Notes: generated from the letters alone by a model not told the origin. A DNA stretch of 40,561 nt from Acidobacteriota bacterium (GCA_021805025.1 JAJZGF010000015.1:1-40561); one strand, 5' to 3'; shown: positions 7,700 through 16,635, numbered from the stretch's first letter. Program-made: numbers and translations.

Positions 7700-8875
7700 A
7701 TGCTTGAGAAAGCGGATCAGGTTTTCGTTCTCCTTTTGCATTGGCTGGTAGGATACCTGCCTGCTGCGTGGCAGCCGGCAGCCGGCGTCCTGCTCTGCGT
7801 AGTGGCCATCATCGCTGTGTATCCAACGCTCTTTGCGCTTGCGGTGTTGTTGGAGCGGAAGGGGCTGGGGCGCATGCAGAACCGGTACGGGCCGAATCGA
7901 GTGGGCCCATTCGGGATTCTGCAGCCCGTAGCGGACGGTATCAAGTCACTGACCAAGGAAGATATTGTGCCGTTCACTGCCGATGCCGTGGTGCACTTTA
8001 TTGCGCCTCTGGTGCTGGTGGTGGCCGTGTTCATGGGCTTTGCCGTGCTGCCCATGGGGCGCAACATGGTGCTGGTGGATTTGGATGCGAGCCTACTGTT
8101 CTTCTTCGCCATGGGCGCATCTACGGAGCTTTCGGTCTTCATGGCGGGCTGGTCGAGCCGCAACAAGTATTCGCTGCTGGGGGCAATGCGCGCGGTGGCC
8201 CAGATGATCAGCTATGAGGTGCCGCTGCTGCTTTCGACCGTCGGCGTGGTCATGATTACCGGGTCGTTGTCGCTGGTGGATATTGTGGACGCGCAGAACC
8301 GGTATACGTGGGGGCTGGCGCACTGGAACGTCTTCAAGCCGTGGGGGCTGGCGGGCTTTGTGATGTTTGTCATTGCATCGATGGCGGAGACAAATCGCTC
8401 CCCGTTTGATCTTCCGGAAGGCGAGTCGGAGATTGTGGCCGGGTACTTTACGGAGTATTCCGGCTTCAAGTTTGCGCTGTTCTTCCTGGGCGAGTACGTG
8501 GGCATGTTCGGGATTGCGGGGCTGGGTACCTCGCTGTTTCTGGGAGGATGGTCTTCGCCGCTGGCGATCCTGAACTGGGTGCCCTCGTGGATCTGGTTCT
8601 TCTCGAAAGTGATGGTGTGGATCTGCTTCTTCATCTGGGTGCGCGGGACGATGCCACGGCTGCGTCAGGACCAGTTGATGAACTTTGCCTGGAAGTTTGT
8701 GCTGCCCATGACGCTGCTGAACCTGCTGGTGGCCGCGGAGTGGCGTTTCGTCGCGGATCTGTGGTTGCGCTGGATTGCGGGAATGGTGATTGTGGTGGGG
8801 GCGTACGTGCTGATGGGCCGCGTGGGAATGCGAAGGGAACATTTTGGGCCGAGGACATATCGCTATGCGGAGTGA
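7700..8875 (+). CDS. nuoH: NADH-quinone oxidoreductase subunit H (NuoH)
   Basis: This 391-residue membrane subunit of about eight helices forms the floor of the quinone chamber and links it to the proton-pumping arm. Recognisable family motifs are ERKGLGRMQNRYGPNRVGPFG in the first cytoplasmic loop, AETNRSPFDLPEGESEIVAGYFTEYSG with its acidic cluster, and WVRGTMPRLRQDQLM near the C-terminus. The length is slightly above the 325-350 residues of many homologues. It begins 4 bases after nuoI and is followed by an 87-base gap before nuoJ. Confidence 0.96.
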   Translation: MLEKADQVFVLLLHWLVGYLPAAWQPAAGVLLCVVAIIAVYPTLFALAVLLERKGLGRMQNRYGPNRVGPFGILQPVADGIKSLTKEDIVPFTADAVVHFIAPLVLVVAVFMGFAVLPMGRNMVLVDLDASLLFFFAMGASTELSVFMAGWSSRNKYSLLGAMRAVAQMISYEVPLLLSTVGVVMITGSLSLVDIVDAQNRYTWGLAHWNVFKPWGLAGFVMFVIASMAETNRSPFDLPEGESEIVAGYFTEYSGFKFALFFLGEYVGMFGIAGLGTSLFLGGWSSPLAILNWVPSWIWFFSKVMVWICFFIWVRGTMPRLRQDQLMNFAWKFVLPMTLLNLLVAAEWRFVADLWLRWIAGMVIVVGAYVLMGRVGMRREHFGPRTYRYAE

Positions 8876-8962
8876 AATGGGAAGAGTGCATGCATGTCTT
8901 TCGACTCCGCGGGCCCATGCGGGGATCAACCGTGATGACAGGTTTTCGCGGAGGGCCGGCCG

Positions 8963-9466
8963 ATGAGCTTTGTGTTTTATGTGCTGGCGGCCATGACGTT
9001 GGCCGGTGCGCTGGCTGCGGTGCTGTTGAAAAACCTGGTGCATTGCGCGCTATCGCTGACTGTGGCCTTTGCCGGACTGGCGCTGCTTTTTCTCGAGCTT
9101 GGCGCGCAGTTTGTTGCCTTCGTGCAGATTCTGGTTTACGTCGGCGCGGTCGCGATCCTGGTGGTGTTTGCAATTCTGCTGACGCGCAGCGCGGAGACGC
9201 CGAAGGCTGGGGGCGTTTTCAGCCGGACATGGCTGGCGGGACTGAGCGTGGCTGCGGCAGTCTTCGCCGTTCTTGGTTGGGCCGTGCTGGAGTCTACTCC
9301 CTGGTTGCCGCAGACGACAGAGGCGCCAGCAGCTGATGTGGAGCAGATTGGCGAGGCGCTGATGAGCCGCTACGTGCTGCCGCTGGAGATCGTTGCTTTG
9401 CTGCTGACGGCGGCGTTGATTGGCGCGGTGATTGTAGCCATGCATGAGAAAGAGGGTGCCCAGTGA
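8963..9466 (+). CDS. nuoJ: NADH-quinone oxidoreductase subunit J (NuoJ)
   Basis: The 167-residue membrane subunit has five hydrophobic helices. The conserved stretch LGAQFVAFVQILVYVGAVAILVVFAILLT is helix 3, whose pi-bulge is thought to couple quinone reduction to pumping. GGAGG at 8950-8954, 8 bases upstream, supports the ATG at 8963. The stop overlaps the nuoK start by four bases. The 87-base gap before this gene contains no recognisable gene. Confidence 0.94.
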   Translation: MSFVFYVLAAMTLAGALAAVLLKNLVHCALSLTVAFAGLALLFLELGAQFVAFVQILVYVGAVAILVVFAILLTRSAETPKAGGVFSRTWLAGLSVAAAVFAVLGWAVLESTPWLPQTTEAPAADVEQIGEALMSRYVLPLEIVALLLTAALIGAVIVAMHEKEGAQ

Positions 9467-9786
9467 TCGGTAGCGCAAGTCCGCTTGCGGGGTATTTGCT
9501 GGTCGCTGCGCTGATGTTCGCCATCGGACTGGCTGGAGCGCTGACGCGGCGCAACGCGATCCTGGTGCTGATCGGGATCGAGCTGATGCTGAACGCGGCG
9601 AATTTGAATTTGATTGCCTTCTGGCGCTATGGGCCGCATCCGGAGGCGTTGACGGGGATGATGTTTGCGATCTTTTCAATTGCCGTGGCGGCGGCGGAAG
9701 CAGCAGTGGGGCTGGGCCTGGTGATTCAGATTCATCGCCATGCCAAGACGACCGATGTGGACCAGATGAACAGGATGAAGGGGTGA
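9463..9786 (+). CDS. nuoK: NADH-quinone oxidoreductase subunit K (NuoK)
   Basis: This 107-residue, three-helix subunit is related to MrpC of cation/proton antiporters. It contains the two conserved membrane glutamates, in LVLIGIELMLNAANLNLIAF and in AVAAAEAAVGLGLVIQI, that belong to the proton path of the membrane arm. It starts with GTG at 9463 and overlaps nuoJ by four bases (GTGA). It is followed after 4 bases by nuoL. Length is normal. Confidence 0.94.
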   Translation: MIGSASPLAGYLLVAALMFAIGLAGALTRRNAILVLIGIELMLNAANLNLIAFWRYGPHPEALTGMMFAIFSIAVAAAEAAVGLGLVIQIHRHAKTTDVDQMNRMKG

Positions 9787-9790
9787 GCGG

Positions 9791-11881
9791 ATGTTAATGC
9801 AGGAAGAGATGGCAGCCGCCTTTCATCCGGGCAATGTATGTGTTGTGTCTTCGGTTGCGCGCGTGTTGTGGCTGATTCCGGCGGTTCCGATGCTGGCCTC
9901 AGGCGTAATCGCGCTGCTGAAGCAACCCAGGCGCAAGCTGGCTGCAGGGTTGGCAATCGGGTCTCTGAGTGTGTCGCTCATGGTGGCCCTTGCGGCCTTT
10001 GCGCACGTGGTGGCCGGATGGATGAATCATGTGGCCGTGCGCGAGACGGTGAACTTTACCTGGATGCAGGTGGGCGCGGCGCACGTAGATCTGGGCTGGG
10101 TGCTGGATCCGCTTGCAGCAGTGATGATGGTGATGGTCAGCTTTGTGGGCCTGTTGATCTTCATCTATTCCGTCGGCTACATGGAGCACGACGAGAATTT
10201 CACACGCTTCTTCTGCTTCCTGGCGCTGTTTGCCGGGGCGATGCTGGGCGTAGTGATTTCGAACTCGCTGCTGCTGCTGTTTATCTGCTGGGAGCTTGTA
10301 GGGCTTACATCGTACCTGCTGATCGGGTTCTGGTACCAGAAGCCATCAGCCTCTGCGGCGGCTAAAAAGGCCTTTCTGACCACGCGCGTGGGCGATGTAT
10401 TTTTCCTGCTTGGGATGGTTTGGCTGTTCGCACAGACGGGCACGCTGCTCTTCTATAACGGTGGCTCGGGCTCGATGGAGCCTCTTGCGCTGGGCGGGCT
10501 GCTGGCGACGCCCTCGGCGCTGGGACTGACTGCAGCGGGTGCGATTGGCCTGCTGATCTTTGCCGGCGCGGCAGGCAAAAGCGGCCAGATTCCGCTGCAT
10601 GTATGGCTGCCGGATGCGATGGAGGGCCCGACGCCGGTCTCCGCTCTGATACACGCGGCGACGATGGTAGCTGCGGGCGTTTATCTGATTGCGCGCGTGT
10701 ATCCGCTGATGCATGCCGGCGCGCTGACGGGTGGAACGACGGCGTCTCTGACTGTGGTGACGTGGGTGGGCGCATCGACGGCGGTGTTTGCGGCTCTGAT
10801 CGCGGTGGCGCAGAACGACATCAAGCGCATTCTTGCGTACTCGACGGTTTCGCAACTGGGCTACATGATGGCGGGCCTGGGGATGGGCGGCGTAGCGGTG
10901 GGGATGTTCCACCTGATTACGCACGCCTTCTTCAAGGCGCTGCTGTTCATGGGCGCGGGCTCAGTGATTCACGGCTGCCACGAAGAACAGGATGTGCGCA
11001 GGATGGGCGGATTGAAGTCGGCGATGCCGGCGACTTTCCTGACTTACGCCATCGGCATGCTGGCGCTGTGCGGGTTTCCGCTGCTGTTCTCGGGGTTCTG
11101 GAGCAAGGACGGCATTCTGGAAGCGGCGCAACATTGGAGCGTGGCGAAGGGGCCGTTTTACATGCTGGTGTTTGGTGCGCTGCTAACAGCGTTCTACATG
11201 ACGCGGCAGGTGAGTTATGTGTTTTTCGGCACATGGCGCGGGCATGGACATGCGCATGAAAGCCCGGCGGTGATGACAGCGCCCTTGAAGATTCTGGCCT
11301 TTTTTGCGATCGCGCTGGGAGTGATCGGCACGCCGGCCTGGCCCTGGTTCAAGGCCTTTCTTGGTGACCGCGCGGCTGGGTTCGATCTGGCCGGATTCAG
11401 CGAGCCGGGCCTGATGCCGCTGCTGCTGACCTCGACGCTGGTGGTTTTTCTGGGGCTGGGACTGGGCTGGCGGCTCTACGGCAACAAGTCACCCGATGCT
11501 GACGCGCCGGACGTGCTGGAGCGGGCAATGCCACCGATTTGGACCTTACTGCGCGACCGGATGTATGTCGATGAGTTGTACGGCGTGACGGTGATTGCGT
11601 TCTACACGTGGTGGGCACGAGTTACGGACTGGCTTGACCGCCGAGTGTGGGGCGGGGTAGTGGCCGGGGTTGCGCTCCTGTTCCGCGGATGGGCGCAATT
11701 GAACCGGCTGCTCGATGTGCACTGGGTAGATGGCGGCTTTGACAAAAGCTGTGAGGAACTCGCCGCGGGTGGCGGGTTGGTGGCCCGGGTGCAGTCGGGC
11801 CGCGTGCAGAGCTACCTGCGGTTGCTGGCGTTAGGGGTGGTGGCATTGGTCGTGATTCTGATCTGGAGCAGCCGAGGATGA
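9791..11881 (+). CDS. nuoL: NADH-quinone oxidoreductase subunit L (NuoL) with long lateral-helix region
   Basis: At 696 residues this is longer than typical NuoL (about 610-660). It is the distal antiporter-like, proton-pumping subunit. Visible landmarks are the helix 5 glutamate in FICWELVGLTSYLLIG, the helix 7 lysine K263 in AGKSGQIPLHVWLP, and the EGPTPVSALIHAATMV helix. The region from DELYG (residue 594) to VQSGRVQSYL (about 668-674) is the lateral amphipathic helix that clamps the membrane arm. It is about 24-27 residues longer than the Paracoccus-type NuoL I can recall. That extra length would let the helix span an additional NuoM-type subunit. The N-terminal dozen residues are uncertain; other in-frame starts lie between 9791 and the first helix. 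The stop overlaps the nuoM start. Confidence 0.95.
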   Translation: MLMQEEMAAAFHPGNVCVVSSVARVLWLIPAVPMLASGVIALLKQPRRKLAAGLAIGSLSVSLMVALAAFAHVVAGWMNHVAVRETVNFTWMQVGAAHVDLGWVLDPLAAVMMVMVSFVGLLIFIYSVGYMEHDENFTRFFCFLALFAGAMLGVVISNSLLLLFICWELVGLTSYLLIGFWYQKPSASAAAKKAFLTTRVGDVFFLLGMVWLFAQTGTLLFYNGGSGSMEPLALGGLLATPSALGLTAAGAIGLLIFAGAAGKSGQIPLHVWLPDAMEGPTPVSALIHAATMVAAGVYLIARVYPLMHAGALTGGTTASLTVVTWVGASTAVFAALIAVAQNDIKRILAYSTVSQLGYMMAGLGMGGVAVGMFHLITHAFFKALLFMGAGSVIHGCHEEQDVRRMGGLKSAMPATFLTYAIGMLALCGFPLLFSGFWSKDGILEAAQHWSVAKGPFYMLVFGALLTAFYMTRQVSYVFFGTWRGHGHAHESPAVMTAPLKILAFFAIALGVIGTPAWPWFKAFLGDRAAGFDLAGFSEPGLMPLLLTSTLVVFLGLGLGWRLYGNKSPDADAPDVLERAMPPIWTLLRDRMYVDELYGVTVIAFYTWWARVTDWLDRRVWGGVVAGVALLFRGWAQLNRLLDVHWVDGGFDKSCEELAAGGGLVARVQSGRVQSYLRLLALGVVALVVILIWSSRG

Positions 11882-13395
11882 ACGGATTTCCATTATTGAC
11901 GCTGCTGACCGTGCTGCCCGTGGTGGGGGCGGCCGTTGCGCTGGTTTCGGGCAAACATGCGCGCGGTGTGGCGCTCACGACGACGCTGGCGGGATTGGCT
12001 CTGGCGCTGACGGTGTGGACGAAGCTGCCTGCGGATGGGTCGATTGGGCTGGTGGAGCGTGCAGCATGGGCGCCGTCCCTGGGCATCGAGTATCACCTGG
12101 GAGTGGACGGGCTGGGCGCGTTGATGCTGGTGCTCTCCGCCATTGTGACGCTGATGAGTGTGGACGCGGCGCATCGGGTACACAGGCAGCCGGGACTTTA
12201 TTTTGCGCTGGTGCTGCTGCTGGAAGCCGGACTGTTCGGGTCGTTTACGGCACTGAATTTCTTCCACTGGTTTTTGTTCTGGGAGCTGAGTCTGATTCCG
12301 GCATTCTTCCTGATCAAGCTGTGGGGCGGGGCCAAGCGCGGGCCCGCGGCGACGCAGTTCTTTGTCTACACCATGGCCGGCAGCGTGGCCCTGCTCCTCG
12401 CGTTTCTGGCGGTGTTTCTCTCGACCGGCAGCATGGATTTTGAGCATCTGACGACGATGGCCGCGACAGGAGCGCTGGAACAGGCAGTGACGGCGCATCT
12501 AGGTCCCATAATGATGTGGCTGGCGGTGGGCGTTCTAGCGGGCTTTGCGGTGAAGGTGCCGCTGATGCCGTTCCACACCTGGCTGCCAGCGGCGTATTCC
12601 GAGGCGCCCTCACCGGTGACGATGTTGCTGACGGGGGCAATGTCAAAGATGGGAGTCTACGGCCTGCTGCGAATTGCACTGCCGCTCTTCGGCCACCAGA
12701 TTGCGCAGATCCGGACTCCGCTGCTGACGCTGGCGGTGCTGACGGTGGTGATGGGCGCGTGGGCTGCCGCGGCGCAGAAAGATCTGAAGCGAGTCTTCGC
12801 CTACTCCTCTGTGAACCACCTGGGATATTGTCTGCTCGGCATTTTCGCGATTGCTGTGCCTGCGACAGGGGCGGCGGCGCAAACGAGCCAGGCAGCGGCG
12901 CTGAATGGCGTGATCCTGCAGATGTTCAACCACGGTGTGACGGCGGCGGCGCTGTTCTGGTTTGTAGCCATGCTGCAGGAGCGGAGCGGCGGCGAGCGGG
13001 GAATCGACCACTTTGGCGGCCTGCGCAAACCGGCGCCGGTGCTGGCCGGGCTGATGGGGATTGCATTGTTTTCCTCGCTGGGGCTGCCGGGACTGAACGG
13101 ATTTGTGGGTGAGTTTTTGATCTTCCGCGGCGTCTTCCCACTTACTTGGGTGGCGGCTTCGGTTTCGATTCTTGGGCTGCTGGTGACGGCGGCAGTCATT
13201 CTGACAGTGATCCAAAAAGTGTTTACCGGGCCGGTGCCGGAGAAGTGGGCGAGCTTCCCGGATATGCACGGGGGCGAGCGACTGGCGATGGCTCCGATCA
13301 TCGGCCTCATGCTGCTGATCGGCCTTTTGCCTCAGCTGATCGTGGACAGCGTGAACCCGACGGTCGTGAACCTGCTGGCGCACTGGAGATTTTAA
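11878..13395 (+). CDS. nuoM: NADH-quinone oxidoreductase subunit M, first copy (NuoM1)
   Basis: This 505-residue antiporter-like subunit has about 14 membrane helices. It keeps the residues known to be needed for pumping in this family: the helix 5 glutamate in FLFWELSLIPAFFLI, the helix 7 lysine K226 in FAVKVPLMPFHTWLP, a lysine in GAMSKMGVYGLLR, and the helix 12 glutamate in GLNGFVGEFLIF. It overlaps nuoL by four bases (ATGA). It is the more conventional of the two NuoM copies. A 116-base spacer containing a hairpin separates it from the second copy. Confidence 0.95.
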   Translation: MNGFPLLTLLTVLPVVGAAVALVSGKHARGVALTTTLAGLALALTVWTKLPADGSIGLVERAAWAPSLGIEYHLGVDGLGALMLVLSAIVTLMSVDAAHRVHRQPGLYFALVLLLEAGLFGSFTALNFFHWFLFWELSLIPAFFLIKLWGGAKRGPAATQFFVYTMAGSVALLLAFLAVFLSTGSMDFEHLTTMAATGALEQAVTAHLGPIMMWLAVGVLAGFAVKVPLMPFHTWLPAAYSEAPSPVTMLLTGAMSKMGVYGLLRIALPLFGHQIAQIRTPLLTLAVLTVVMGAWAAAAQKDLKRVFAYSSVNHLGYCLLGIFAIAVPATGAAAQTSQAAALNGVILQMFNHGVTAAALFWFVAMLQERSGGERGIDHFGGLRKPAPVLAGLMGIALFSSLGLPGLNGFVGEFLIFRGVFPLTWVAASVSILGLLVTAAVILTVIQKVFTGPVPEKWASFPDMHGGERLAMAPIIGLMLLIGLLPQLIVDSVNPTVVNLLAHWRF

Positions 13396-13437
13396 GCGGC
13401 ACTCCGGTGCGTCGTGGTGTTTCTGGAATTTTGCAAG

Positions 13438-13465
13438 GCGGCTTTCTTCTGGGATCGAAAGCCGC
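13438..13465 (+). other. Perfect 9 bp hairpin in the nuoM1-nuoM2 spacer
   Basis: GCGGCTTTC at 13438-13446 and GAAAGCCGC at 13457-13465 form a perfect 9 bp stem with a 10-base loop. No T tract follows, so it is not a standard intrinsic terminator. It sits in the largest spacer of the membrane-arm genes, where the other junctions are overlapping or nearly so. It could be an RNA-stability or processing element that sets the ratio of upstream to downstream subunits (inference). Confidence 0.5.
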
Positions 13466-13511
13466 TCAACCTGGTTGGCTACGTTGTACGGTAACTGGAG
13501 ACCCGCTGTAG

Positions 13512-15020
13512 ATGTTGGCTTGGACGATTTATCTCTCGTTTGCCGGGGCGCTGTTGCAGGCGTTGTTGCCCAAGGGCAGACCTGCGCTTTCGCGCTGGCT
13601 GGCGCTCGCAGTGGCGCTCAGCGGACTTGCGCTTGCGGTGCTGGGGTTTGCGGCAGGCATGCCGAATCATTTTGCGCGCTTTACGATTGTGGACGCTCCG
13701 TGGGTCCCGTCGATGGGGATTCACTATCTGCTGGCCGCCGATGGTATCAGTCTGGTGCTGGTGCTGTTGACAGGCCTGGCAGCGGTGGCGGGCGTGCTCT
13801 TCAGTTGGAACATTGAGGCGCGCACCAACCAGTTCTTTGCGTTCTATCTGGCGCTGATCGGCGGGGTGTACGGAGTCTTTCTCAGCTTCGACCTGTTCCT
13901 GCTGTTTGTGTTCTATGAGATTGCCATTGTGCCCAAGTACTTCCTGATTGCGATCTGGGGATCGACACGCCGGGAGTATGGAGCGATGAAGCTGGCGCTC
14001 TACTCGTTTGTAGGCTCGGCGATGGTGCTGATCGGCTTGCTGGCCGCGTATGCGGCCTCAGGCAGTCGCTCGACGGGACTGGTGGATCTGGCGCATGCGG
14101 GACTGCCGGTGAGCTTCCAGATGTGGGCATTTCCGCTGGTGTTTATAGGCTTTGGAATTCTGGCGGGCATGTGGCCGTTCCACACCTGGGCGCCGACGGG
14201 CCACGTGGCCGCGCCGACGGCCGCCTCGATGCTGCTGGCCGGCGTGGTAATGAAACTGGGCGCGTACGGATGCCTGCGGGTGGCGATGTCGGTCTTTCCG
14301 CATGGCATGGACCCGTGGGGACTCACGCTGCTGGGCATCGGCTCATGGCGCGATGTGTTTGCGCTGCTGGCGGTGATCGGAATTGTGTATGGCGCACTGG
14401 TGGCTCTGGCGCAGACGGACTTCAAGTTTGTCATCGGCTACTCCAGCGTGAGCCACATGGGCTTTGTGCTGCTGGGTCTGATGACGCTGAACCAGATTGG
14501 CATGACCGGCGCGGTGCTGCAGATGTTTTCGCACGGCATAATTGCGGGACTTCTGTTCGCGATCGTCGGGCGCATTGTGTACGAGCGCACGCACACGCGG
14601 CAACTGGCGGAACTGGAGACGATGCATCTTTCCAAAAGACTGCCATTTGCGGCCTGGGCATTCGTGATTGCGGGGATGGCGTCGATGGGGCTGCCGGGCT
14701 TCTCGGGATTCATTGCGGAGCTGCAGGTGCTAGTGGGCGCGTGGATCGCCAAGCCCTGGTGGACGATTGTGGCGGGCGTCGGCATCGTGGTTGGGGTGGC
14801 CTATACCTGGCGAGCCATGCAGAAAGCATTCTTCAGCGATGCGCCGCCCAGTCCGCACCTGCATGAACCGGGTCACGAGCTGGCAGCGATCACGTGGCCG
14901 GAGATGGCAGGGGTGGCGCTGCTGGGCGCGGCAACCCTTGCGGTGGGACTCTATCCGCGGGTCCTGCTGGATGCGATTGAGCCGGCGGTCAGGGCGCTGC
15001 TTGCGGGAGGGTTGCAATGA
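13512..15020 (+). CDS. nuoM: Second NuoM-type subunit (NuoM2) lacking the helix 7 lysine
   Basis: The 502-residue antiporter-like subunit is clearly a NuoM relative but diverged from NuoM1. It keeps the helix 5 glutamate (FVFYEIAIVPKYFLI), a lysine in helix 8 (AGVVMKLGAYGCLR) and the helix 12 glutamate (GFSGFIAELQVL). The usual helix 7 lysine is replaced by leucine: residue 217, in GFGILAGMWPFHTWAP, lines up with K226 of NuoM1, K263 of NuoL and K226 of NuoN. A second NuoM gene placed between M and N matches the '2M' complex I arrangement I recall from the literature. It overlaps nuoN by four bases. Whether it pumps protons the usual way is open. Confidence 0.93.
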   Translation: MLAWTIYLSFAGALLQALLPKGRPALSRWLALAVALSGLALAVLGFAAGMPNHFARFTIVDAPWVPSMGIHYLLAADGISLVLVLLTGLAAVAGVLFSWNIEARTNQFFAFYLALIGGVYGVFLSFDLFLLFVFYEIAIVPKYFLIAIWGSTRREYGAMKLALYSFVGSAMVLIGLLAAYAASGSRSTGLVDLAHAGLPVSFQMWAFPLVFIGFGILAGMWPFHTWAPTGHVAAPTAASMLLAGVVMKLGAYGCLRVAMSVFPHGMDPWGLTLLGIGSWRDVFALLAVIGIVYGALVALAQTDFKFVIGYSSVSHMGFVLLGLMTLNQIGMTGAVLQMFSHGIIAGLLFAIVGRIVYERTHTRQLAELETMHLSKRLPFAAWAFVIAGMASMGLPGFSGFIAELQVLVGAWIAKPWWTIVAGVGIVVGVAYTWRAMQKAFFSDAPPSPHLHEPGHELAAITWPEMAGVALLGAATLAVGLYPRVLLDAIEPAVRALLAGGLQ

Positions 15021-16564
15021 ACTATCTGGAACTCTTCCGCGCGACATTGCCGGAGACGGCGCTTGAGATTGCGGCACTGCTGGTGTTGGTGGTTGACCTT
15101 GGCTTTTTGCGCAAGGCAGCGCTGACTGTGCGCGCTGGGACGGCGGCACTGTTGGGCGTGGCGGGTTGCGCAGCAGCACTGTGGATGGTGCCGATGGAAC
15201 CGCTGGGCGGGTTGAGCTATCCGGGCACCGGGGAACTTCTGCTTGCGGGCGGCGGCACGGCTACGGCCGCGCAGATCGGAATTCTGGCGCTGACGGCGCT
15301 GACGCTGCTGCTGCTGATCGAGGCAGTGTTCACGCGCCATGTAGGCGAATACGTGGCAGTGGTTCTGATGGCAGCGGCGGGCGGCCTGTTGATTGCGGCG
15401 GCGCAAGACCTGCTGGTGATCTTTATCGGGCTGGAGTTGCTGAGTCTGGGTCTGTATATCCTGACTGCGTTTGCGAAAAAGTCGGGAGCAAGCGCAGAGG
15501 CCGCGATGAAGTATTACCTCTTCGGCGGCATGTCGGCGGCATTTCTCCTGTTTGGTTTCAGCTACCTCTATGGCATTACAGGCACGACTAATCTGCACCA
15601 GATCGTGCTGGCGCTGTATGGCTGGAACGCTTACCATGCGGCTCCGCTGCTGTATGCGGCGCTGGTGATGGTTGCGGCAGGGCTGGGCTTCAAGGTCGCG
15701 GCCGCGCCGTTCCACCTTTGGGTGGCGGATACATATGAAGGTGCGCCTGCGCCGGCGGCTGCGTTTATCGCCTCTGTGTCAAAGGTGGCGAGCTTTGCGC
15801 TGCTGATCAGCATTGGAACGGCCGCGGTGCATCTGTTCGACGGGATGCCTGGGAAGGTTGAGGTGGTCGCTGGGATCCACCTGAATCCGCAACCGGTCTA
15901 CCTGGGCTTCCGCAATGCATGGTCGGAACTGCTGGTGGTGCTGGCCGCGGTCTCGATGGTAGTGGGCAATCTGGCTGCACTGGCACAGGTGAATGTGCGT
16001 CGGCTGCTGGCATACTCGGCGGTCGCTCATGCGGGTTACATTCTGTTGGGGCTGGCGTTCTTCTCGTATTCCTCGCGCAGCGCCGAGACGATTCTCTATT
16101 ACGTGTTGACGTACGGGCTGACGACGATTGGAGCGTTTGGCGTGGTGGGAGTGGTGGAGCGCGCGACGGGCAGTAGCCGGCTGGACGCGTTCCTCGGACT
16201 GCACAAGCGCAGCCCCCTGCTTGCGGTGGTGCTGCTGGTTCTTTTTCTTTCGCTCGCGGGGATTCCGCCGCTGGTGGGCTTCTGGGCCAAGTTCAACCTG
16301 TTTGCAGCGGTGCTGGGCGTGCAAAATACAGGGGTCGCACTGGTGCTGGTGGCACTGGCCGTGGCTATGAGCGCGGTGAGCCTCTACTACTATCTGCAGG
16401 TTCTGAAGCGAGTCTACGTCCTGCCGGCGGTCGACGAGACGGCAATCACCGTGCATCCGACGACGCTTACGGTGTTACTGCTAATTGCGGTCGCGGTGGT
16501 GCTGCTGGGGTGCTTCCCGGCGCTGCTGCAGGGGTGGATTGCGGGCTTCTACGGAGGCATGTAG
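15017..16564 (+). CDS. nuoN: NADH-quinone oxidoreductase subunit N (NuoN)
   Basis: This 515-residue antiporter-like subunit lies closest to the quinone module in known complex I structures. Landmarks are FIGLELLSLGLYIL (helix 5 glutamate), K226 in GLGFKVAAAPFHLWVADTYEGAP (helix 7 lysine), and the helix 8 lysine in ASVSKVASF. A third conserved stretch is IPPLVGFWAKFNLF, whose lysine takes the helix 12 position usual for NuoN. It is the last gene of the operon and starts within the nuoM2 stop (ATGA). A 71-base gap separates it from a convergent gene; I see no clear terminator in that gap. Confidence 0.95.
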   Translation: MNYLELFRATLPETALEIAALLVLVVDLGFLRKAALTVRAGTAALLGVAGCAAALWMVPMEPLGGLSYPGTGELLLAGGGTATAAQIGILALTALTLLLLIEAVFTRHVGEYVAVVLMAAAGGLLIAAAQDLLVIFIGLELLSLGLYILTAFAKKSGASAEAAMKYYLFGGMSAAFLLFGFSYLYGITGTTNLHQIVLALYGWNAYHAAPLLYAALVMVAAGLGFKVAAAPFHLWVADTYEGAPAPAAAFIASVSKVASFALLISIGTAAVHLFDGMPGKVEVVAGIHLNPQPVYLGFRNAWSELLVVLAAVSMVVGNLAALAQVNVRRLLAYSAVAHAGYILLGLAFFSYSSRSAETILYYVLTYGLTTIGAFGVVGVVERATGSSRLDAFLGLHKRSPLLAVVLLVLFLSLAGIPPLVGFWAKFNLFAAVLGVQNTGVALVLVALAVAMSAVSLYYYLQVLKRVYVLPAVDETAITVHPTTLTVLLLIAVAVVLLGCFPALLQGWIAGFYGGM

Positions 16565-16635
16565 AAGTGATGCTTCGTAAGTACGCTGCGACTCGGTTGC
16601 CTCAGTGTGGGACCGGGTGGGTCAAACGGCGGCAC

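Noticed and set aside
16565..16635. Terminator between nuoN and the convergent hydrolase gene
   Set aside because: I looked for a stem with a T tract on either strand and found none convincing.
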